This document shows, piece after piece, positions 1 to 14,071 of a stretch of DNA of 64,000 nt. The position numbers were made by a program, and so were the translations under genes. This DNA is from Theobroma cacao. Lineage: Eukaryota > Streptophyta > Magnoliopsida > Malvales > Malvaceae. The stretch spans positions 179,351-243,350 of the forward strand of contig NW_017234718.1 of assembly GCF_000208745.1 (NCBI RefSeq). Reading direction: 5' to 3'. Each line of letters starts with the position of its first letter. Position 1 is the stretch's first letter. Below the pieces are notes generated by a model. The model did not search any database. It saw only the letters and a list, made by a program, of their open reading frames with translations, and was not told the origin of the DNA.

Positions 1-562
1 ATATCATATGACTGTATTTTTGTTTTATAAGGTCCAGTTGTGTACTTAGTTTCTTTAGTTTCTTTCCTGAATGAGAAAAACTTTACAACCAATTTTAATA
101 TACCGAGTTTAAAGAAAAGCAAGACAAATAAAAAAGAGTTTAAAATGATAGCCTTTTATGTTTTCCCTGGCTTTTTTAGCAACCAACCAACAATAAAGTA
201 ACTGAGATTTTGTTTTACTGTTTTAAAATGAAAATAAGCATTTTTGTCACCAACATGGGGATGCTATATGTCACTTGAAAAGCTTTGAATCAAGGAGTAA
301 GTGAAGGGAGGGGTTTGCATGAGTAATTGAAGGCCCCTATAGGGCCAAATGCTAATGTGTGGCTCAATCTATACATAATTGGCTGGAAGCATATGTTAAT
401 TTTAGTACCTAGAGGAAAATGACAATGAAGAAAGCATGAATGGGCAGATATGAATCTCCCTCTTTCCTCGTTCTTGGCCAAAATTATTCTTAAAATGTTG
501 GTCTAACTTATGCTTAAATGTTTCTTTCTCTATCTGATTTTTGTCATTTGAAATTTATCAAG
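1..562 (+). other. RFC1 upstream intron (partial)
   Basis: AT-rich sequence with no coding similarity, ending in an acceptor (AG at 561-562) directly before the first recognisable RFC1 exon. The N-terminal exon with the initiator Met expected for plant RFC1 is not here and should lie to the left of the window. Confidence 0.75.
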
Positions 563-3500
563 GTACCTGGAGGCCGAGAAAATTCTGGCAGAAGGAAAAC
601 TAGCAAGTATTTTCCTGCAGGAAAACAACAGCCAAAGGGTGAACAAGGAACGGAGGAACTTCCAGCCAAGAGAAAAGTTCAAAATGAAAATGAAAGTGTT
701 GAAAAACCCCCACCTTCGAAGAAACCAAGCAAAGTTGGTATTGATGATGACTTTGTTTTGCCCAAATCAAGGAATACTGTTGATGTCACTCCCAGTAAGA
801 AACGGAAGAGTGGTTCAGGAAGGGGTGTTGCACAAAAAGCTGAAGATAATGATGAAAGTGATGAAGATGATGCTAAGGACTTGGAGTCTCCTGTAAAGTC
901 TGGTGGAAGGGGGGGTCGTGGTGGCACGGGTGCATCAGTGGCACCAGCTAGTGGAAGGGGCAGAGGCCGTGGACGAGGTGGATTTATGAATTTTGGAGAA
1001 AGGAAAGATCCTCCTCATAAAGGAGAGAAGGTGGAGCTATATTAGAAATGTCTGATTTAATCATAATTGGATCAGCATGAATATTGGTTAACAATGAATT
1101 TCTGTTATGTCAGGAAGTCCCTGAAGGTGCTCCTGATTGCTTAGCTGGTCTAACTTTTGTAATTAGTGGAACGCTTGACAGGTATTTTATTTGTTACTGA
1201 TATTGACATTCAAGTACTTATTCCTCTTGCTCTCATGTGTAAAACTATTCTTGATGCATTTCTTCTCAGCAACATGGAGCAATAGACCATATTTTTCTAC
1301 AAAGGGTTTTACTTACAATTACATTTTTTTTAAATCTTTATTTATGGATGATTTTCCTTGATGGATCGGGCCTTCATGGCATCATAATCATTGAACTTTT
1401 CCCTTACAGTTTAGAAAGAGAGGAAGCAGAGGACTTGATCAAACGCCATGGTGGTCGTATTACTACAGCCGTCAGCAAAAAAACGGTTATTCTATTCTTA
1501 TACCTGAAGATCTCTTCACTTCCGGTCCCAATTTTGACAAGTGATTAACATTGTCCATCTGCAGAATTATCTTTTATGTGATGAAGATATTGAGGGTCGA
1601 AAGTCCTCTAAAGCCAAAGAGCTTGGGTTTGTTGTCCCTCTTATTGGAAAATTTTAGTTTGAATTCCTTATTGCCCTGTTTCTTTTGTTTAATCTTGGTT
1701 TTTATTTCTTATTGTAGCATTCCTTTTCTCACTGAGGATGGATTGTTTGACATGATCCGTGCTTCAAATTGCGGAAAAGCTCATTCAAAAGAAGAGTCAA
1801 AAAAATCTGCAGAAAGCTTTGCTGCATCTCTACCTAAGAAGAGCCCCCAGAAAATGGAAGTGAAGAGTATGGCCCAAATAATGATGCACTTTAGCTTCTG
1901 CTGCATTTTTTTAGTGGTTGACCACATAATAGTATATATAGTTGTTATGACATGACCTTTACTTACAAGTAGCAAGATGGTGAAATTTTGACTACTTACT
2001 TGCCAAAGGATTTTATTCTTGCCACTGGATTTTGTTCTTGCCATTCTTGTTTGTGTAAACTTTCAATGAAGGTTGATGAAATGCCACTGTTAACTACTAT
2101 TTTACAATGTGTATAATACATTCTAGAGGTTATGACTGGGTTTATGGTGGTGCCAAACCTGGAGTTTGGTGTTATTATTATAGGTTTTCCTTTTTTGTGT
2201 CCATCCATTTGTTTGCTGATGGGGCTCAGCCATGATACCAAAGAATCCTATCTTTTTGTTTCAGCTCTTATCCTTAAACTTAATCTTGTTTAGATGATAT
2301 TCTCATTTATTTTGGTACTCTTTTATATGTCTGTACTTTTGCTGTATAATGGATTCTGGAATGTAGGCCTTATTGCTTTTCATACTTACTATCTCATAGT
2401 TCTTAGCTGAATAAGTTCTTTCATGGTTGACACAGGAAAACTGAAACATGCCAAAAATTTTGTAGATCCAGCTTTCCAACTAGAATAGAAGTATATGACT
2501 ATATGAAACTATAAGTTTGTAAGCTAGTTTTTTCTATTTTATTGTGATTGTGGAGCTCTCTGAGAGGTCAGTTCTCCTTGTTTTCAATGATGAAGAACCC
2601 ACTGATACCCATGTTTGTTATGTTCCTGATATCATTGCGATTTCTAGTTTAACTATTTAGAGTTACTATTCATACTAATAATAAAAGCCCTTTTCTGTTG
2701 ATATGCAGTTTCCTTTTTTCACATCTTTTTGAAAAATGTTCATGTTCTGACCAACAATGCTTTGAACTGCTTGTGTAATTTTACCTCTATTATTATTATT
2801 ATTATCATGCACATGGAGCACACTGTTATTTGCTGTTGCTACTTTTAGCATAATAAATCTGCAGTTCATAGCTTTGGATAGAAAGGAATCTTTATAATTG
2901 TAGTCCTTGAATATCCAATGCATTTAGTGAGTTCTTTTACTTGTATCAATAATTCTTCTCCTTTTCCTTTGCTTGCCCGTTCTTAAATGGTAGCCTTTTC
3001 TCTACTATGGTCATGCCATCACTTTCTACTCTCCTGGTGTCCAAACTTGATGGCTGATCTATCTATTGTTTTCCACCTCTTGTATCTTTTTTGTCTCTCA
3101 AACTGGATATGAATCTTTGGCCACTTCTGTATATAGCTAGATTTATATTCCATTATTCCATGCTACTAATATATTGCTGAAGATTGTCATCTTATGTAAC
3201 TTTCTGTGAATTGTGCATGTAGTTTCATTTTTTAATGAACTTTGATTGCCATTATTTTTAGTTTAAACCATTGTCTTTAACTAATGCTGCTTCTTGCATA
3301 GGCAACTCTTCATCAGCAAAGATATCTGGTAAAAGTTTGACTACAAGTGTCTCATCCACGAAGCAGAGAGGGCAACCAATCCAGCATTCATCTCTGACAT
3401 GGACTGAAAAATATAGGCCAAAAGTTCCAAATGAAATGACTGGGAATCAATCATTGGTATTAGTTTCTACTCTGTCATCCTTTATCAGGATATGTTTTAA

Positions 3501-6500
3501 CATTAATTTCTGTTTTCAGAAGGCTAGTGGTCATCTTGCTCACTTTTCATAAAAAACCACTGATGTGGCACCTCAAATTGGCCATTGATATGGGTTATTG
3601 ACCTCCAAATATGAGGAAAAATTTGGAGAAAAAATTGTATGCATCCATGTTGGAATCAAAACCATGTCCAAAAGTCCCGAGTCTGAGCAACATATGCTGG
3701 AAGCATACTCATTATAATCTCTTTTTGTCATGGCTGCAGGTTAACCAACTTCACAATTGGTTGGCACATTGGAATGAGCAATTTCTTGGAACTGGAAGTA
3801 AGGGAAAGGGCAAAAAGCAAAATGATCCTGGTGCCAAAAAAGCTGTCCTATTGAGTGGAACACCTGGCATTGGGAAAACTACATCAGCAAAGTTGGTTAG
3901 TCAGATGCTAGGTTTCCAGACCATTGAGGTGGAGTTTATTTTACCAAAATCAATCTTGATTATTAGTTTAAGTTCAGATTACATTGCCCAAAACTAAAGT
4001 CTGCTGATGTGTATCCTGTATGTGTCATATAGGTAAATGCTAGTGATAGTCGTGGGAAGGCTGATGCCAAAATTTCTAAAGGAATTGGTGGAAGCAATGC
4101 AAATTCAATAAAGGAACTTGTTAGCAATGAAGCCTTGAGTGTTAACATGGATCGGTTTGTTTTCTGTTCTTATGGAATCTTTGTGTCATTACATAGGAAA
4201 TTTATAAACCTTTTTCAAATATTTTCTCAGACAAGTTAATTTTTTAATGGAAATTGCAGTTCAAAACATGTAAAGACTGTCCTGATCATGGATGAGGTGG
4301 ATGGCATGTCTGCTGGTGATAGAGGTGGAATAGCTGATCTTATTGCCAGCATAAAAATTTCCAAAATCCCAATCATTTGCATCTGTAATGACCGATACAG
4401 TCAGAAACTGAAGAGTCTTGTGAACTATTGCTTGCTTCTCAGTTTCCGTAAACCCACAAAACAACAGGTACAGTTTATTAAACTTTTATTTTTTCCTTTT
4501 GGATATTTTTTATAGATTTTTTTTTATTAAATTTCTGCCTATCTTGCAGTTACTCAGATCTATGTGCTTACTATCATGTGGCTTCCATCATCCAATTTTT
4601 TGTACCTGCTATTGTCTTGGCTTTTATCTTATGCAGTAAGATGTAGACAAATTATATGAAGGGCTTTCATATCTGTATTTTTGCTGCTGATCCTCGAACA
4701 AATCATGATACAACAACAACAACAAGCAGCAACAAGAAAACCTTTATCTACTGCATGGGATTAATCACAAGCCTTTTTTACAGATCAAGATACTTAAGTA
4801 AAACTTTTAAAAGTTTGAGATGGTTTCTTGCTTGCCCTTTCAGAGTTTTTCCCCTGATGTAATGAGCTGATTCAGTACCACATTTTAGGGCCAGTATGTG
4901 GCCTTTTTGTTTACTAAAACCAGTACACTTAAGCCTATTTTTTATATTGTTCACAGCATCAGGCCAGTACACTCAGAGTTCAGCCGTACTGGCATGTTTT
5001 GGCCACAATAGCTGAAAACTTTTTCCCCTGCCAATATCAAAAAAAAAAAAAATCTCATCATAATCCTGAAGATTCAACACTAGATCCAAATAAACTCGTC
5101 ATTTTAAGAGTCACAGCTGTGAATTATCAGAGTTGAAAACATGCAACTGTAGAAGCTCAAGAGTGAGTGCTCTGTTCTTTTTTTTTTTTTTTTTTCATTT
5201 TTTGTCTGGGATCTTGAAGTGCCCAGATTTCTTATTTGATGAGCATTGGAGGAAGAGGAATGTATTATGTGAAGCCTTACTCTAGAGATTTACCAGCATC
5301 CCAAGTTTAGAGTAGCCATGACTCCAATTATCCTCTTTTCTCTAATTAAAATAGGAAAAGAGACCCTTGCTTCACTCGAAAGAGATAGAGAGATAGATTG
5401 GGCTGATGTTTATTCAATGAATTTTAATCTCTGGCATCTTTATGTTGGTGTATGTTCTGTTTTAATGAAGATGCTGAGGCCATGATTTGGCCTTGATGCT
5501 GTATGGGTTATTTGATTTTCACAGAAGCTTCAGATTGTGGTATCTATTTTGAAATATGAAAGAGTTCACATATACTGCGTAGGAAATGCAATTTAGTCTA
5601 AGTATCCTGTTTATGTCAATTGACTTAAACAATCTCAGTTTATCAACTATTGTTAGTCCAATTATATTTTGTTGGTTCTGTGATCTGTTAAATGAAGAGA
5701 AAACATAAGTCTCTGTTACATAAATGTATGTGCCTTTATATACCAATATGGTTATGGGCATGGGTTTGTGAAAAAAAAAATACTAATATTTGTAGTGCTA
5801 TTGTGTATATTGTATCTCCATCCCTCCCTCTCCCCCCCTCCCAAAAATGGAAATTAATTAAACTGCTGTCAGTATGTAAGTTTCTCATCATTATGCCAGT
5901 TTCTAACCCTGAATTTTGTGCATGGCAGATGGCCAAGAGGTTGATGCAAGTTGCAAATGCAGAAGGTCTTCAAGTTAACGAGGTAAAAGTCACATGGAGT
6001 GTATGGTTTAAACTATGATGCAATCATGATTTCAGAATGGACTTATTCAATTCTTGCTCATTGAACTTTTTAGTTCTCTCTCTCTCTCCCTCCTTTTTCT
6101 GGTTTGTCATCCATTTAATTTTTGGAGAAAGTGTAATCTAATTGAATTGGAGTTTTTTACTACTTTTTAAGTTGGATAAATTTACTTTTGGAAGCTGGAC
6201 ATGTTTTTTTTCCCTTTTTGTAACCTTCGGCAGTCACTTTTAGTTATGAGCTGCTGATTTTGTTCTTATAATTATACCGTTTGTTAACGTCAACTAAGAT
6301 CTTTTCCCTCCATTCTCTCCTGACTCCCCCCCTCCCTTCCCGCTACACACACCCACACACAAAAAAACTAAACTTTTTTGTTTTTCCAGATTGCTCTTCA
6401 GGAACTTGCAGAAAGAGTGAATGGAGATATGCGCATGGCCCTTAATCAGCTGCAGTACATGAGTCTGTCTATGTCAGTCATTAAGTATGATGATATAAGG

Positions 6501-9500
6501 CAGCGCCTTCTTAGCGGTTCCAAGGATGAAGACATTTCACCTTTCACAGCTGTTGATAAGTATGACTTCAGTGATTATAAGTTTAGTCATACAGTGATTA
6601 TAAGTTTTGCTGAGTGTTGCTGTTTGATTTATGTTTCTTGCAAATGCTTCTCTTCATGTCATTTTTTTTTATTAAATGAACTTTATGCTCTCTCTCTCTC
6701 TCTCTTTGTTTGATCATGAAGAGGAACGGCATGTTATCTTTGTTCCTATGTTACTAAATCATCGATTAACCTATTCTATTTCTCGGATAATATTTCTCTT
6801 AGTCTTTCACACCCTTCTCATTTCCAGTTACTAAATGGTTTTGACAAGTGCAAATTCTGCTTTTATGAGTCTAAAAATTCTTTTAAAAAAATAATCCATC
6901 TTTGTCTGGTTTATTGCTTTGGTGATGTAAATTGTAAAGTACAGAGTTTGGGTGCCTTATGACTATGCCTCCATTAGGTTTGATATTATTGGCTCAAGCA
7001 TTATTTGTTCTGGAGTTTCAGAATTTTTTTATGTTTTTTTATGGTCAATCACTGAAAAAATTCTGATTGAATTGAAATAAGCTTTTTCCCTGTCAATTGG
7101 GAAGTTCTTAATTATGAGGCATTTGTAAATATTCAATTATGCTTGCATACTTAATGATTATTTGAATTTTACCTCACTTGAAGCTCATGGTAAACAATAT
7201 GTTGTCTGTTATTAACCTGTTTCTCCCTCCCCGTGCCCCCATTTGAATTTGTTGTCACTGTAGGCTTTTTGGCATTTATGGGGGAAAGTTGAGAATGGAC
7301 CAGCGAATTGACCTGAGCATGAGTGATCCTGATCTAGTTCCACTTCTTATTCAGGTTGTGCTTTTTCTTGCTTGTCTCACCATGTTTGGTTGCAATTATT
7401 GAATTGTGAAAGATTTTTAGATCTTCTTAGAAACCTCAAACCCATTATGTGAATGATTTTGGGACTCTAAATCTATGAAAAAACTTAGAAAACCTTGGTG
7501 CCTGAGTTGGAAACTGGCTCCATTTCCATGTAATGTAGCTCGAACGATTTGATTATTTGTAATGCTGAAGTAATTCTTAGAACTTTGAAGACTATTAAAT
7601 AATAATTGGAAGATGTAGTAAATCAATTAAAGGTACAATAGCTTCTCTAGAAATGTTCCTTTTTTTTTTCATTTTTTGGTGGGCTTTGCTCCAACCATAG
7701 ACACCACCCCAAAACCAAAATAGCCCTCACATCGGCAGTACCTAGGTCCTTGTTTACCAACTGGAGGATATTATGTACATTTTAGGTGGTGACCTTCCAA
7801 AAGTGCTTTCCAACTTATGCATGATATTGGGTTTGTAAGAATTCCTTTTCATCATATGGACCATGTTGCTAAGGCATCCAAACAGCTGAATTTGAAGTCC
7901 TTATCTCGGAAGTTGCATACTTTACTCTTTCTTTGTCTATGTTACTGTGACTGTACTTTTTGCAAGTGCAATTGCATTCTTTTGCCCTGCAATTTTTTGA
8001 TTAATTGTTTTTATGTCTTTGTTTTGCCGGAATCATCTCCTATTGTTGGATACTTGCATATTTGGTGGCACAAAGTTATCCATTGCACATGTCACAACTA
8101 ATTGCCAATTATTGTTCTAGGTGTGACTAGTTTTTTATTATATGGCAGGAAAATTATATCAATTATAGGCCGAGTTCAATTGGTAAAGATGACAGTGGGA
8201 TGAAACGTATGAACTTAATTGCCCAAGCTGCTGAGTCTATTGGTGATGGTGATATAATCAATGTGCAGATTCGAAGATATCGACAGTGGCAGCTTTCGCA
8301 AGCTGGTTCCCTCTCATCATGCATCATTCCGTATGTATTGTATTTTTTAGGCCTTAAACTATCAAGAGCTCGTCAAAATATTTTTATTTTTCTCTGAGTG
8401 ATATTTTCCAATATTGTTTTGTTTAATCAGTGCTGCATTGTTACATGGACAAAGGGAGACACTTGAACAGGTAATGAGTGTTATGAGTTAGGTTTCTTGA
8501 TACTATTATGACTTCTTCATGCATTTCCGTAATTGTTTGTGTCTTGACATTAGTCTTTTTGTTTTTTAAAAATCAATTTCTTACTGTATGCTTCTTCAAG
8601 GTTTGCAAGTACCATATGGAAGCTGTTCTTGACCTTTATATTCTATGCGTACATCATTTTTTCATGCAAAATATTGAAGCATTCTATGTCCTTTCTAGAA
8701 GCCTGCTCATGGCTAGCTCATTCTTTATGCTTTGGTGATTGATATGGTTATCAGGCTTTATCTTGTTCTCGTAGTTCAACTCACTAGCTTGATACTGCCT
8801 TGCTAAAATGTCAAATAAACTTTCCTATCTTGTCAGAATATTTAATTAAACTATGACTATTTTTACTACAATTTTACAATTATTTAGTCACAACAACAAT
8901 GGATGTCGGTCATCAACTTGTCAGTCTGGACTCCGTATAATGTTCTACGGGACCCTACACAATTTGTGATTATGATTGGACAATTGGAGTGCAATAATTG
9001 CTGATGATGTTCTCTGTTTTGTTTCATTGAGTTCAATTTGAATCCTCCTACTTCATTTTTGTTGAAGGGAGTCCAATTCATAAAAAGTTAGAGATTATGA
9101 CTGATGCCACTGCCACTATCTTCTGAGCTAGTGAGTGAGTCTGTGTGTGTGAGTTTATTATTCTCTTCACATCAGAGCCATCATGTACTTGACCACAGTT
9201 GCTTAAAAACCTTCTTTCAGAACAACCAAACCTGTCGATTATACCCTTGAAATTCACAATTAAACCAACACAATTACATACAGCTACCCCTATTCTGGCC
9301 CCTAAAAAAAACCCCACCCCTAAAAGAATGTGACATCAAAATTACTCTAATCTAGCTCTAATGCACTAGAACAGAACCTAGCTAAACAATCAAGAAAATT
9401 TAACATCAATAACTGTAATGCCCATGTCATAAAACCTAGTTTATCACAACTAACAGAATTGAAGAGGGGTGATGATTCAATCACCAATTACGCTTTGCAA

Positions 9501-12500
9501 TTTTGCCTTAGGGGAAGCTGAGTCTCAATTCACAAGTTAAGAAAAAAAGGAAGTGTTGGGGGGGGGGGGGGGGGTGTATTGAGGAGAGAGAGGATGAAAA
9601 TAGTAATAAAATGGGAAAGACAGAAGAAAATATTATTTTGGCCAATCTGCTTTGGTGGCTTCTTTGAGCTTAATATTTCACCTTCCTTAATTGTCTTCAT
9701 GGATCTCTATATGGTAGGCAGTGTTCAGTGTGTTAAAATTCAATGAAATTACTACCACATACCTCTCCAAATTGCCTCTATTAGGATGAACAATTCGAAG
9801 CTCATTGCATTTTCCTGCTCGGATGCTCGAGTAGAACATGCAGTAATGAAGCTTACTTTGTGCCAATGCAATTTTGTTTAGAATGATGATATCATGTTGA
9901 AATTTAGATATGTCCTAATATTCAAGGCTGGCTTCACAACTGCAGGGAGAACGGAATTTTAATAGATTCGGCGGGTGGCTAGGGAAGAATTCAACTATGA
10001 GTAAAAATTATAGGCTTTTGGAGGATTTGCATGTTCATATTCTTGCTTCTCGTGAATCTAGTTCAGGAAGGTAATTCTTCTGTTTTATGAACTTTTCCAT
10101 CATAATGTGTTTTTAACATGTCAGGTTCTTTGTATGCAGTAGACTATTTAAAGCATGTAAGCATTACTTAAATTTCTTATGGCTTAAATAACAAAAAGCC
10201 CCTGAACTATGTCTGGTTATGCAACTGAACCTCTATATTTTTATTGTCCCCAAAAGAAACCCTTATCCTTTGATTTGTATGAAAAAACCCCTATTCTTTT
10301 ACTATACCCAAACAAGTCCTTTATCTGTAACAGAAAATTAACGGCTGTCAGACCTAATACTAGTTGGTATTTTCTTTTCATGTGATAGTAGAGTGGGCCA
10401 TGTCATATGCCATGTGGATGGTGTGGAAGGGGAAAATGTAAAAAATCCACCTCAGCTGCCATGGGGTAACATCATATGCCGTGTGGTCAGAAAATCTCAG
10501 CTAGTATTGGGTCTGATGGTTGTTAATTTTCCGTTATGGATTAAGGGCTTGTGTGGGCACAATAAAAAAAATAGGGCTTTTTTGGGTGCATATCAAAGGA
10601 TAAAGGCTTCTTTTGGATACAATAAAAGTATAGGGGCTTAGTTGCATAAACTGACATAGTTTAGGGTTTTTTTTTTTTGTTATTTAAGCCATTTTTATTC
10701 ATATTCCCTACTGATCCATGACTTGATCTTTGGTAAATGATAAACTAGCCGCATGCTTGAGTTGTTGTTAATGATATCTTCTCTCATCATTTTGCATTTA
10801 TGTAGACCTTTTTGACAGATAAACTAACTGAAGTAGAGTGCCAAATACTGAAGTCTGACATGGTCTACTTTCCCATGCAGCTGTTAACATACTAAGATGT
10901 GCTAATGTAGATGTTTAAATGTCATCAGTTTTATATGCTAACAAGATGAGTAAATTAAGCAATTGTGATAAAGACCAATATGTTGACATACTTGTTTAAA
11001 AAAATGCATTTCCTAATCTAGTTGGGTCAATAATTTTGAGGAAACGGAGCTGATTGACATTATTGTCATCAATTGTTTTTGTTCAAAGATCTGCTCTGCT
11101 GCTAGTTAAATTAATTTATAGGCATTTTCTATCGATCTTTGAAGTCTTATGATTTCAAGAGAGATGGAAAGGGAGAAATGAAGAACTCATTTTGCATGCA
11201 TTTGCATACGTGTCTGCATTCATGTGTGTGAATCTATGCATATAGATTGTTGCATGAGCCACAGCCTTCATAAAAGTTGTTTTGTTCATTGATACGAACC
11301 ATTGGGGGATAGCTAAAGAAAATGACACTTGTCCTAGCTCTCATGGAATTTCAATTATTTCTTCATATACTATGGGGTCTTATTTCTCATTTTGATTACC
11401 TTTTCTTTGTTAATGTATCCTTTTTAAGTTGAACAGTGTTTTTGTTGTTGTAAATGATACAGAGAGACTCTTCGACTTGATTACCTTACAGTTCTTCTGA
11501 CACAATTGACTAATCCGCTTCGAGACAAGCCTAAGGTTCGGAACTTACATTTTAAATTAGTATATTGTAAGCATTGTGTGACCCAAGGCAGGCCATATGT
11601 GCTGTTGCAAGTTATGGTGTCCTCAAGAGGCCCGCATGTTTGAGTGAGGTGTATTGAATTACATGTTTTTTGTAACTCTGCTGAAGCAAATAGAGATGTA
11701 AGACTAGGGTGTTTGCTAGTGGTTGTTGTATCACCTAATTTATTCAATGACTCTTATTAAGTAGGCATTAACCTAGTGTTATTTTACTTTGCCTTTCTGA
11801 AATATATAAAAGCAAATCATCATCTCTTTGTTCTCCAGTGGTTTTATTCCTTTTAAAGGAAAGAAGAGAGAATTCTTCCCTTGCTTATGTTACTCTGTCT
11901 GCCCTTTCTCCTCTCCAAATATTCCTCTAGCTCCTTTCTTTGTTGGATATGTGTGTTGGGAGATGGGTGGAATGGGGAGGTGTTATGTTAATGCTCTTCA
12001 CCTTTTGATCTGTATCCCTTTAGTCTGAATTTTGTTTATCAGAACCCTTGACCATCTCCCATTTTGCTCTCTACTGCATATTTATTTTATTTTATTTTTC
12101 CTCTTATGCGTAATGCCTGATTTTTGGGCCTGAAGCATTATATCTCTTGTTCGCCTTGTACCTGTGCCTTCTCCTGTTTCCCTATTTTCTTATATTTTGT
12201 TTCTGTTCTTCTGTTTATCTTAGTGCACGTATGTGCATACAAATGTCTGGATGTGTTTGCAGTTGGCCTTTGTGCCTTATGAGTGCCTTAGATGTGAGAG
12301 GTTGCTGTTTTAAATTTTTTCATATTTTCTTCTTCATGGACCAGGATGAAGCTGTTAAGCAGGTTGTTGAGTTTATGAATGCTTACTCAATAAGCCAGGA
12401 GGATTTTGATACGGTTGTTGAGTTATCTAAATTCCAGGTACCCTCTACTTCTATAGCCTATATAACATACGTAGCTTCATTTTCTGTTGTGTTTCCAACA

Positions 12501-14071
12501 TACTTTTTTTTTTTTTTCTGAATAATTGTGCTCAGGGGCAATCAAATCCACTGGAAGGCATTCCAGCAGCTGTCAAAGCAGCTCTGACAAAAGCATACAA
12601 TGAAGGAAGCAAGACACAAATGGTACGAGCTGCGGATTTAGTAACTCTTCCTGGAATGAAAAAGGCCCCTAAGAAGCGAATTGCTGCAATACTAGAACCA
12701 TCAGATGATGTATTAGGGGAGGAGAATGGTGACACATTGCCTGAAAGTGAAGAGAAGTCTTCAGACACAGAGGACTTGGGTAAAAATTTGATTTTAATAT
12801 TGGTGTTAATTAATTTCCTTTATTTCATTGCTGTTTTGCATTGCACTCATCAATTATATCTCTCAGTTATCTGTTTAGCACAGTTAATGTGGCACTTGTT
12901 TTTACTGTCTTTTAACATGATAGAATCTTGATAAAGGTCTACTATTTGATTCTAAGAAAATAACTCATCAACACTAAAAATTAAAAATAGAAATATGCAT
13001 GCATTTGAATCTACTAAAGTGGCAGGAGAAATATGTTGTACTGCATTGTACTAGTTCTCGAGACATTGAAAATCCAATTTGCTGGGCAAGGACCCAGGAT
13101 TTCCCATTGGATCAGGGAAACTTGTGATGCTAACATTAAAGTGGAAGAAAGAAGTTTCTTAGTGAGGGTGCAGAAAGTCTTGTCTAAAGTGAGGTTTTTT
13201 TTTTTTTTTTTTCCTGTTATCAATATGGAGGTCTGCTAGGCCTTGAGCATTCTATGGGTGGTAGCTGTCTCCCATCTCATAAACCTTATCCTCCCTTTCC
13301 AAGTTTCTAACTTGACATCTCAAGATAAATTCTAACTATTTACATTTTCCTTTTCCCATCCCATAAAACCCACCATAACTACTCTCGTTGCCTAAACCTT
13401 ATCTCTCCTTCCCATGGTTTGAACTTGAGTTTTCAAATTGGAAGTCTCATACACTCCAGCCCCCTTTCTTAAGGTATAAACTTGACTTTGATGTTGGAAG
13501 TCCTAAGATCTAATAAGTAGGGGATTATTTTGAAGTCTTCTGTGATAAGTGGAACACAACCAGTGAGCTGTAACAACCAAGGACTTGAATAGTTGTCTCA
13601 AAAAGGCAAAAAATAAAAAATAAAAAAATAAAAATAAAAAAGGGAACATATACAGTTTTCTGGTTGTTATATTTTCGGACAAATATCTGAATGTGTACTA
13701 TTCATTTCATTCATTAATTATGTTTATGCCTTTTCTTTTGGCACAACAGAAGGAACTACCGATGGTGAGACGCTGCGGGCAGAACTTCAGAGTCTGAACT
13801 CCAAAGGTTGCTGCCTTTGTCTCAGCCTTCTGTTTTTTAATCAAGAGTGATTATTCGATATATATTCGTTCCTGTTGTACCAGTTAATTGTTTTTAATAT
13901 TTTGCCTTATTTTCCCTAGGAATTGAAGTACAAATGGAGTTGAAAGGGACAGGGAATTCAAGTGCTAAGAAGGCACCAGCTGGTAGAGGAAGAGGTGGTA
14001 AGGGTGCTTCAGGATCTGCTGAAAAGAAAGGTGGGCGTGGTTCAGGGGCAGGAGCAAAGAGAAAAAGATGA
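563..14071 (+). CDS. RFC1: Replication factor C subunit 1 (clamp-loader large subunit), 5' partial
   Basis: Large subunit of the pentameric RFC AAA+ ATPase that loads PCNA onto primer-template DNA in the nucleus. I assembled 20 exons by homology and GT/AG borders: 563-1030, 1114-1181, 1410-1485, 1565-1626, 1718-1866, 3302-3456, 3740-3928, 4033-4154, 4260-4467, 5929-5982, 6390-6559, 7264-7354, 8149-8330, 8431-8470, 9946-10070, 11463-11535, 12345-12437, 12536-12779, 13750-13806, 13920-14071 (TGA). They join in one frame, about 926 residues. In order: basic, Gly/Arg-rich N-region; BRCT domain (about 158-240: CLAGLTFVISGTL, LIKRHGGRIT); TEKYRPK before the AAA+ core; Walker A GTPGIGKT (366-373); Walker B MDEVD (440-444); sensor-1 region IICICNDRYSQK; the RFC1-specific C-terminal domain; and a GRGRGG/KRKR tail that looks like a nuclear signal. 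Arabidopsis RFC1 is slightly longer, which fits a missing first exon. No lesion seen; it looks functional. Confidence 0.97.
1867..3301 (+). other. RFC1 long intron (after exon 1718-1866)
   Basis: About 1.4 kb between donor GTATGG (1867) and acceptor TAG (3299-3301). I chose this donor over the GTGAAG a few bases upstream because only it restores the frame into the next exon. No gene or clear element seen inside, only AT-rich sequence and a short ATT run near 2790. Confidence 0.75.
4468..5928 (+). other. RFC1 long intron (after exon 4260-4467)
   Basis: About 1.46 kb with standard GTACAG donor and GCAG acceptor. Contains A and T homopolymers (about 5040 and 5180) and no supported gene. Confidence 0.75.
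8471..9945 (+). other. RFC1 long intron (after exon 8431-8470)
   Basis: About 1.5 kb between GTAATG and TGCAG. It contains a 17-base G run at 9558-9574 and no supported gene. Confidence 0.75.
9558..9574 (+). repeat. Poly-G run (17 G) in an RFC1 intron
   Basis: Seventeen consecutive G on the plus strand, preceded by AAGTGTT. Such a run could form a G-quadruplex and is also a typical site of length variation or assembly error. Confidence 0.85.
10181..10690. mobile_element. Foldback/MITE-like element with long terminal inverted repeats (Mutator-like?)
   Basis: The left end begins GGCTTAAATAACAAAAAG and the right end is its reverse complement (TTGTTATTTAAGCC). The inverted similarity continues inward for well over 100 bases: runs such as TATGCAACT, TTTTATTGT and ATCCTTTGAT occur on the left and, inverted, on the right. 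The flanking nine bases are ATTTCTTAT (10172-10180) and ATTTTTATT (10691-10699), an imperfect direct repeat of the size made by Mutator-like transposases. There is no transposase; the 82-codon ORF inside is not supported as a gene. The element lies in the RFC1 intron 10071-11462, in neither exon nor splice site. Confidence 0.75.

Noticed and set aside
1867..3301. Alternative donor GTGAAG a few bases before the chosen RFC1 donor
   Set aside because: Using it puts the next exon (NSSSAKISG) out of frame, whereas GTATGG at 1867 keeps it.
10393..10641. 82-codon ORF in the foldback element
   Set aside because: No similarity recognised and located in the loop and right arm of a non-coding element.
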